Source: Sedimentimonas flavescens
GTDB lineage: Bacteria; Pseudomonadota; Alphaproteobacteria; Rhodobacterales; Rhodobacteraceae
Direction: 5' to 3'
Assembly: GCF_019264375.1 (NCBI RefSeq)
Contig: NZ_JAHVAI010000017.1
Location: 1-45,196, forward strand
DNA length: 45,196 nt
Below, piece after piece: positions 39,701 to 45,196 of the stretch (position 1 is its first letter; every line of letters starts with the position of its first letter). The notes beneath the pieces were generated by a model that saw only the letters and a program-made list of their open reading frames with translations, was not told where the DNA came from and made no database searches. The translations under genes were made by a program, and so were the position numbers.

Positions 39701-40073
39701 GATGCCTAAAGTGACAGATTTTCAAAGAGACATCCACAGTTTTCTTTGATAAAAATACTTTTACAGCGTTATGGACGCTCCTATCTCACTATTTTCAAAG
39801 AACTGAGGGACTAGCCCCAAGGGGAGGGAGATCTGAAGACGCTGGGTTGAGAGACGGCTACGACTTGCGGTGGTTACCGAAGGTCGCAGCGGTGCACCTC
39901 CCGGCGTGCCGCCGGGACCAGGCCTTGGTCCTTCGGACAGGAGTTTGACCGAGGCTGATGTCCCGAAGGGCCTATCTGCCAACCTACAGGTTGGCAGCTG
40001 CGCTCGGTTTGCCAAACTATGATGTGGCAAAAAGCTGGACGACCGCACAGAGCGTCACTAGCCTGTGCTGTGC
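39701..40073. other. Intergenic stretch with operator and hairpin array
   Basis: No gene is visible in these 373 bases. The left part holds the abiE operator region; the right part (39900-39997) holds a series of hairpins, the largest being CTGCCAACCT/AGGTTGGCAG with a 2-base loop (39976-39997). Confidence 0.6.
39722..39801 (-). promoter_or_regulatory. Candidate AbiEi operator
   Basis: TCAAAGA occurs at 39722-39728, inverted (TCTTTGA) at 39743-39749, and again at 39795-39801, in an otherwise A+T-rich stretch just upstream of abiEi. AbiEi-type antitoxins bind inverted repeats in this position. Confidence 0.5.
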
Positions 40074-40370
40074 TCACTTATTCCCGTCGATCCACTTCGA
40101 CATGAGTCCCTTGTCGCGGAAGCATTCGTCCGGAACGGCGCGCTGTTTGATCCGGGCGAGTTTCTCAGCGAAGGCCACCTGCCTGGACGTGGGCAGCCGG
40201 TCCATGTCCGATACCGGCTTCAGCTGGGCCTGAGCCTCGATCCAAGCGCTCAAAGATCGCCGGTCTTGCTGAACCTCCCAGGGCAGGAGCGTCCGGTTGC
40301 GCAGGGCGAGCGACCGCGCATAGGCAATCTGCTTGGGTGTTACGGGCATGGCGTTCTTGGTGCTTTCCAT
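40074..40370 (-). CDS. Small protein with two copies of a topoisomerase-tail-like motif
   Basis: A 98-aa protein made of two related ~38-residue units: TPKQIAYARSLALRNRTLLP ... SLSAWIEAQ and TSRQVAFAEKLARIKQRAVP ... LMSKWIDGNK. A similar unit is seen at the C-terminus of plasmid-borne type I/III topoisomerases and in stand-alone plasmid proteins, where it probably binds DNA or protein. AAGGGGG lies 9 nt before the ATG. It is divergent from the large helicase gene. Confidence 0.65.
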   Translation of the reverse strand: MESTKNAMPVTPKQIAYARSLALRNRTLLPWEVQQDRRSLSAWIEAQAQLKPVSDMDRLPTSRQVAFAEKLARIKQRAVPDECFRDKGLMSKWIDGNK

Positions 40371-40498
40371 GGTGGAACCCCCTTTCTGGCTTGGCTCAGA
40401 ATATAGAACAGAACAAGAACAAAATCAAGCCGAGCTTCCGGGACGCGTCGGATTCGAGAGGGAGAGAGGGGCCGGGAAAGATCAGGTCCGAGGCTGCC

Positions 40499-40548
40499 CG
40501 AGAGAGGGTGTACGGGCCTTATCCTGTCCTTCATTCCGGAGTTTCCCG
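40499..40548 (+). promoter_or_regulatory. Shared 5' leader, type 2 (copy E)
   Basis: CGAGAGAG, then GGG, ATCCTGTCCTTCATTCCGGA and GTTTCCCG before ATG 40549. Nearly the same as copy D at 34270, although the two genes are 6.2 kb apart and unrelated in sequence. Confidence 0.65.
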
Positions 40549-43500
40549 ATGACCCATCTTGCCCCTGTTGCGCAGGCGTCCTTGCCTGCGCCCATTGTCC
40601 CGTTGGCAGCAAATCCTGCCCCTGCGATCGTTGCTGTTGCCGAAGCGCTGCAGCCCGATCTGGCGCAAGGGCTTCAGATCGACGCGCTGCGCCTCCGCCG
40701 CGAGATGGAACATGCCTTTGGCGGTTCCGATGCGACCGGTGCCTGGGACTGGAAGTTCGCCTATGAGGCGGGCGAGGTGGCGCTGATCCTCTTTCTGCGG
40801 AAATTCGGTCGGGCGTTGCTTGCGCGTGCCGGCTCGCCTGCGGCGCTCTTGCCGATCCTCGCCAAGGTGGCAGGCCTCTTGCCCACGCACACCCGGCGGT
40901 CGGAAGAGATGGAGCGCTTTCAGCAATTCTCGACGCCGCTGCCCATGGGGCTCGCGGCTGTGGCGGCAGCACAGATCACGCCCCGTGATCTTGTCCTAGA
41001 GCCGTCTGCCGGGACCGGGCTTCTGGCGATCCTCGCCGAGATCGCCGGCGGCACTCTGGCTCTGAACGAGTTGGCGGGCACCCGCGCCGATCTTCTGCGC
41101 CTGCTGTTCCCGGCCCGACCGGTCACGGGGTTCGATGCCGCGCAGATCGACGATCATCTCGATGCCTGCTCAAGCCCGAGCGTCATTCTGATGAACCCGC
41201 CCTTCTCGGCCCAAGCCAATGTCGATGGTCGGTCGACCGAGGCGACGGCCCGACATCTGCGCTCGGCCCTTGCGCGCTTGGTTCCCGGCGGACGGCTCGT
41301 GGCCATCACAGGGGCCGGTTTCGCGCCGGATGCGCCGGCCTGGGCCGAGACCTTCGGCCGTCTGACCGAGACGGCCCATCTCATCTTCACCGGCGCGGTG
41401 TCGGGCGCAGCTTTCGCCAAGCACGGCACCAGCTTCGAGACGCGGATTTCTGTCTTCGATAAATGCCGCGGCGGTGAGCCGGGCGGCATCACCGCTGACC
41501 TGCACCAGCCCACGTCCCCGGACGTAGCGCATCTGATGTCCAGGGTCACTGCAGAGGTTCCGCCGCGCCTGGAGCTTGATCCGGCAGTTACTGTGAGTCT
41601 GGGCCACACTTCCCTCTTCCCGGGAAGTCCTGCCCCGACCACCCGCAAACCCGTCAGCCGATCCCGCGCGACCTCCGCAGCTCAACCGGCGAAACCAGAC
41701 ACACCGATTGAGGCCGAGGAACTGGACTACGCTCTCCGCGACGCCGCCGAGGACGAAGATGCGACACGCCTGTCCGACGCGATCTACGAGACCTTCCGTT
41801 TGCAGGCGATCGAGATCCCGGGCGCGGCCCAACACCCGACCAAGCTTGTGCAATCCGCGGCCATGGCCTCGGTCGCACCGCCGAAACCCAGCTACCGCCC
41901 CAAGCTTCCCGCGACCATCCTGCGCGACGGCCTGCTGTCCGACGCGCAGCTTGAGACCGTCATCTACGCGGGCGAAGCCCACTGCGCATACCTCGCCGGG
42001 TCGTGGGCCGTCGATGAGACCGGAGACGTGGTCGCCGCTGCACCGGAGGACGCCGCTGACGCCGTCCGCTTCCGCCGCGGCTTTTTCCTCGGCGATGGCA
42101 CCGGTGCGGGCAAGGGCCGCCAGTCGGCTGGGATCCTGCTCGACAACTGGTGCCAAGGCCGCCGCAAGGCGCTCTGGATCTCGAAAAGCGACAAGCTCCT
42201 CGAGGACGCGCAGCGCGACTGGTCGGCGCTCGGGCAGGAGCGCCTGCTGGTGACGCCGCTGTCGCGTTTCGCACAAGGCCGCGACATCCCGCTGACCGAG
42301 GGCATCCTCTTCACCACCTATGCGACGCTGCGCTCGGAAGAACGGGGTGCCAAGAAATCCCGCGTCGACCAGATCGTCGACTGGCTCGGGGCAGATTTCG
42401 ACGGGGTGATCCTGTTTGACGAAAGCCATGCCATGGCGAATGCCGCCGGGGGCAAAGGCGAACGCGGCGAAACACAAGCCTCGCAACAGGGCAGGGCGGG
42501 TCTGCGCCTGCAGCACAAACTTCCGAATGCCCGCGTGGTCTATGTCTCGGCCACGGGCGCGACGACCGTCCACAACCTCGCCTATGCGCAGCGGCTCGGG
42601 CTTTGGGGCGGGGAGGATTTTCCCTTTGCGTCCCGCGCCGAGTTTGTCGAAGCCATCGAGGCTGGCGGTGTCGCGGCGATGGAGGTTCTGGCCCGCGACC
42701 TTCGGGCGCTCGGCCTCTACACGGCGCGGTCGCTGTCCTATGATGGTGTCGAATACGAGATGCTGGAGCATGCGCTCAGCCCCGAGCAGCGCAGCATGTA
42801 CGATGCCTATGCCGGGGCCTTCGCCATCATCCACAACAACCTGACCGCGGCGTTGGAGGCCGCGAACGTCATGGGCGACAGCGGTACGCTGAACCGGCAG
42901 GCCAAGTCTGCTGCCCGGTCAGCTTTCGAGTCCGCCAAGCAGCGTTTCTTCGGCCATTTGCTCACCTCGATGAAGACCCCCACGCTGATCGCATCCATCG
43001 ATGCCGATCTGGCAGCGGGTCATGCGGCGGTCATCCAGATCGTCTCGACGGGTGAGGCGCTGATGGAGCGCCGCCTGTCCGAAATCCCGACAGACGAATG
43101 GAACGACATCCGCTGTGACATCACGCCCAGGGAATATGTCCTGGACTACCTCGCCCATTCCTTCCCGGTGCAGCTCTACGAGCCCTTCACCGACAGCGAG
43201 GGCAACCTCTCGTCGCGGCCCGTGACACGGGACGGCCAGCCCGTCGAATGTCGCGATGCCGTTCGCCGTCGTGACGCGCTGATCGAAAAGCTGGCCTCGC
43301 TGCCGCCGGTGCCGGGGGCGCTCGACCAGATCGTCCAGCGCTTCGGCACCGATCTCGTGGCCGAGGTCACGGGGCGTTCACGGCGCATCGTGCGCAAGGG
43401 CGAAGGGCATTCGGCACGGCTCGTGGTGGAGAGCCGGGCCGGAGCCGCGAACCTCGCGGAAACCCAAGCCTTCATGGATGACGAAAAGCGTATCCTGATC

Positions 43501-44925
43501 TTTTCGGATGCCGGCGGCACCGGGCGCAGCTATCACGCCGATCTCGGGGCGAAGAACCAGCGCCTGCGGGTCCACTACCTCTTGGAACCCGGCTGGAAGG
43601 CAGACGCGGCGATTCAGGGCCTCGGACGCACCAACCGGACCAACCAGGCGCAGCCGCCGCTGTTCCGGCCGGTGGCCACCGATGTGAAGGCGGAGAAGCG
43701 GTTCCTGTCGACCATCGCGCGTCGTCTTGACACGCTTGGCGCGATCACGCGCGGCCAGCGCCAGACCGGCGGGCAGGGGTTGTTCCGCCCGGAGGATAAC
43801 CTCGAGTCTCGTTACGCCCGCGACGCCCTGCGCCAGCTTTACCGCCGCATCTATCGCGGCGATCTGGCCGGATGTTCGCTCGGGGCTTTCGAGGATGCGA
43901 CCGGGCTCAGCCTGACCGATGATAACGGGCTGAAGGATGACCTGCCGCCGATCACGACCTTCCTCAATCGCCTGCTGGCGCTGACGATCGACATGCAGGC
44001 CGTGCTGTTCGCGGGTTTCGAGGAGCTGCTCGATCAGCGAATTGAGGGCGCCATCGCCGCCGGGGTCTATGATCTCGGGCTCGAGACACTCCGTGCTGAG
44101 AGCTTCCGGGTGACCGACGTACAGGTCATCTACACCCATCCGGGCTCCGGCGCGGAAACCCAGCTGCTGACCATCGCGGAAAAGCGCCGCAACACGCCTA
44201 CCTCGCTGGCCGATGCGCTCGAATGGCTGGATGACCCGCAGGCGCGGCTTCTGGTCAACAGCCGCTCGGGCCGGGCTGCCGTGCAGGTTCCCGCCACCAG
44301 TCACATGCTGGACGATGGGACCATCGAGCCGCGCCTGCGCCTGATCCGCCCGCTTGATGCCAGCACGGTCCCGGCCAAGGTCATGGAGGACACCCACTGG
44401 CTCGAGGCCGACCGCGCGGCCTTCACAGCGGCGTGGATTGCGGAACTGGCCGAGGTGCCGGAGTTTTCGGTCTCCACACTGCACATCGTGGCAGGTCTTC
44501 TGCTGCCGATCTGGAAGCAGCTTCCCCAGGATGAAACCCGCGTCTACCGCCTGCAGACCGATGACGGGCAGCGCATCATCGGCCGCCGCGTCTCGCCTGC
44601 CTGGGTCGTGACCACGCTGGCCGCCGATGCGCCCAAGCTCTCGGCCGCGCAGGTCCATGCCCTCGTTCTGGAGGGCAAGACTGTGGTGCGCCTGGCCGAA
44701 GGGATGGAATTGCACCGCTCGCGCGTCATGGGCGCGAACCGGATCGAACTCTCGGGCTTCTCGGAGGCAGCCAAGGATCGGCTCAAGGCCGATGGCTTCT
44801 TCTCGGAGATTATTAGTTGGAAGCTTCGGCTGTTCTGCCCGACCGACGCCGATGGCGTCGCGATACTGGATCGCCTGCTTGCACGTTGTCCTGTCGCAAG
44901 GCTACATGATCGCGGAGGTTGTTGA
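40549..44925 (+). CDS. Fused methyltransferase-like and strawberry-notch helicase protein
   Basis: A 1458-aa protein. Residues ~120-330 are an adenine-type methyltransferase domain (motif I LEPSAGTG near 149, motif IV NPPF at 216-219). Then a ~180-residue linker and a superfamily 2 helicase: Walker A GDGTGAGKGR at 515-524, DESH at 624-627, VSATGAT, and the strawberry-notch C-terminal part with FSDAGGTGRSYHADL near 985 and QGLGRTNRT near 1023. Such proteins are carried by plasmids, integrative elements and phages; roles in DNA transfer, replication or anti-defence are suspected but unproven. The stop lies 3 bases before the next gene. Confidence 0.9.
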   Translation: MTHLAPVAQASLPAPIVPLAANPAPAIVAVAEALQPDLAQGLQIDALRLRREMEHAFGGSDATGAWDWKFAYEAGEVALILFLRKFGRALLARAGSPAALLPILAKVAGLLPTHTRRSEEMERFQQFSTPLPMGLAAVAAAQITPRDLVLEPSAGTGLLAILAEIAGGTLALNELAGTRADLLRLLFPARPVTGFDAAQIDDHLDACSSPSVILMNPPFSAQANVDGRSTEATARHLRSALARLVPGGRLVAITGAGFAPDAPAWAETFGRLTETAHLIFTGAVSGAAFAKHGTSFETRISVFDKCRGGEPGGITADLHQPTSPDVAHLMSRVTAEVPPRLELDPAVTVSLGHTSLFPGSPAPTTRKPVSRSRATSAAQPAKPDTPIEAEELDYALRDAAEDEDATRLSDAIYETFRLQAIEIPGAAQHPTKLVQSAAMASVAPPKPSYRPKLPATILRDGLLSDAQLETVIYAGEAHCAYLAGSWAVDETGDVVAAAPEDAADAVRFRRGFFLGDGTGAGKGRQSAGILLDNWCQGRRKALWISKSDKLLEDAQRDWSALGQERLLVTPLSRFAQGRDIPLTEGILFTTYATLRSEERGAKKSRVDQIVDWLGADFDGVILFDESHAMANAAGGKGERGETQASQQGRAGLRLQHKLPNARVVYVSATGATTVHNLAYAQRLGLWGGEDFPFASRAEFVEAIEAGGVAAMEVLARDLRALGLYTARSLSYDGVEYEMLEHALSPEQRSMYDAYAGAFAIIHNNLTAALEAANVMGDSGTLNRQAKSAARSAFESAKQRFFGHLLTSMKTPTLIASIDADLAAGHAAVIQIVSTGEALMERRLSEIPTDEWNDIRCDITPREYVLDYLAHSFPVQLYEPFTDSEGNLSSRPVTRDGQPVECRDAVRRRDALIEKLASLPPVPGALDQIVQRFGTDLVAEVTGRSRRIVRKGEGHSARLVVESRAGAANLAETQAFMDDEKRILIFSDAGGTGRSYHADLGAKNQRLRVHYLLEPGWKADAAIQGLGRTNRTNQAQPPLFRPVATDVKAEKRFLSTIARRLDTLGAITRGQRQTGGQGLFRPEDNLESRYARDALRQLYRRIYRGDLAGCSLGAFEDATGLSLTDDNGLKDDLPPITTFLNRLLALTIDMQAVLFAGFEELLDQRIEGAIAAGVYDLGLETLRAESFRVTDVQVIYTHPGSGAETQLLTIAEKRRNTPTSLADALEWLDDPQARLLVNSRSGRAAVQVPATSHMLDDGTIEPRLRLIRPLDASTVPAKVMEDTHWLEADRAAFTAAWIAELAEVPEFSVSTLHIVAGLLLPIWKQLPQDETRVYRLQTDDGQRIIGRRVSPAWVVTTLAADAPKLSAAQVHALVLEGKTVVRLAEGMELHRSRVMGANRIELSGFSEAAKDRLKADGFFSEIISWKLRLFCPTDADGVAILDRLLARCPVARLHDRGGC

Positions 44926-44928
44926 CCC

Positions 44929-45196
44929 ATGTATTCCGAGACCGAAGACCTCGTGCGCGAGCTGGCAGAAAATGCCGAAGGCGTCTGTCGTGCCTACCTT
45001 CCCGCCGGACGGCGGGAAGGATCCTACTGGATCGTGGGTGACCTGCAAAACAACCCCGGCCGCTCGCTCTTCGTGCGTTTGACGGGCCCTGCGTCGGGAC
45101 CAGGGGCAGCGGGCAAGTTTACGGAACATGTTGCGGTGCGGATTATGTTGCGGTTGCGGTTCTGGTCCCTGTTTTGCTGTGGATTTCGCGGGGCTG
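44929..45196 (+). CDS. N-terminus of a plasmid primase/Toprim-like protein (DUF7146-like), apparently interrupted
   Basis: 89 codons to the window edge with no stop. It starts MYSETEDLVRELAENAEGVC and contains YWIVGDLQNNPGRSLFVRL and GPGAAGKFT, as in the N-terminal part of zinc-finger-less primase/Toprim proteins that follow strawberry-notch helicases on plasmids. The family normally continues with a DAATGEHGDLLDLI-like block; here from about 45124 the frame reads a basic, aromatic sequence unlike it. This suggests an insertion junction or a rearrangement rather than a divergent protein. Confidence 0.6.
   Translation, partial: MYSETEDLVRELAENAEGVCRAYLPAGRREGSYWIVGDLQNNPGRSLFVRLTGPASGPGAAGKFTEHVAVRIMLRLRFWSLFCCGFRGA
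45128..45159. repeat. Short direct repeats at the window edge
   Basis: ATGTTGCGG occurs at 45128-45136 and 45145-45153, followed by a further TTGCGG (45154-45159). Multiple short repeats like this are found at IS21-type ends, but the element itself lies outside the window, so the identity is not established. Confidence 0.4.

Noticed and set aside
41170-42834. A 554-codon open frame on the minus strand
   Set aside because: It lies entirely opposite the strawberry-notch helicase gene, which has all its catalytic motifs; G+C-rich coding DNA commonly leaves long antisense frames open.
43378-44715. A 445-codon minus-strand frame
   Set aside because: Antisense shadow of the helicase C-terminal part, without motifs or start signal.

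Overview
The window looks like part of a repABC plasmid or chromid from an alphaproteobacterium, most likely a member of the Rhodobacterales. Supporting this are a complete repA-repB-antisense RNA-repC module (a replicon type known only from Alphaproteobacteria), a DUF1612-type protein, an IS903-group IS5 element of the kind common in Rhodobacteraceae, G+C-rich codon use, and many small plasmid-type hypothetical genes. No tRNA, rRNA or CRISPR array was seen.

Region 1 (about 1-19,500) is a stress, envelope and ion-homeostasis island. It holds two OmpA-domain proteins, an AI-2E-family permease, an SH3/glycine-zipper protein, CsbD (one intact copy and one relic), several very small membrane proteins, a Crp/Fnr-type regulator, a CPA1 Na+/H+ antiporter, a DUF2254 membrane protein, SHOCT and DUF302 proteins, a copper-type P1B ATPase with YHS and HMBD metal-binding domains, and a second, SERCA/PMA-like P-type ATPase. 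An IS903-group element (4989-6029) sits inside it. Near-identical CTGAT-N4-ATCAG boxes occur upstream of the Crp/Fnr gene, the SHOCT/DUF302 pair, the second ATPase and the SH3 gene, which suggests a shared Crp/Fnr-family regulon.

Region 2 (about 19,500-25,510) is the replicon: a DUF1612 protein, a serine recombinase with its own palindromic control region, then repA, repB, an antisense ctRNA with a recognisable promoter and terminator, and repC. A 16-bp perfect palindrome (GTCCACCGCGGTGGAC) occurs inside repC and again at its stop codon and is the best parS candidate. An A+T-rich, hairpin-flanked stretch inside repC is the likely oriV.

Region 3 (about 25,540-45,196) is a plasmid-maintenance and DNA-processing island. 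It has a large ParB-like protein, SSB, a DUF932 protein, a possible PD-(D/E)XK-fold protein, DUF6878-like and DUF6915-like proteins, a miniature J-domain-like protein, a 1458-aa protein fusing a DNA methyltransferase-like domain to a strawberry-notch helicase, and the start of a primase/Toprim-like gene that seems to be interrupted near the window edge. Two toxin-antitoxin systems (Xre/RES and AbiEi/AbiEii) lie between them. The most unusual signal is that non-adjacent genes in this island share near-identical 5' leaders: one leader type precedes parB-like, DUF932 and the 33704 gene, a second precedes the 34318 gene and the helicase, and a third (a hairpin) precedes ssb and a 54-aa protein. 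This suggests a dispersed but co-regulated system.
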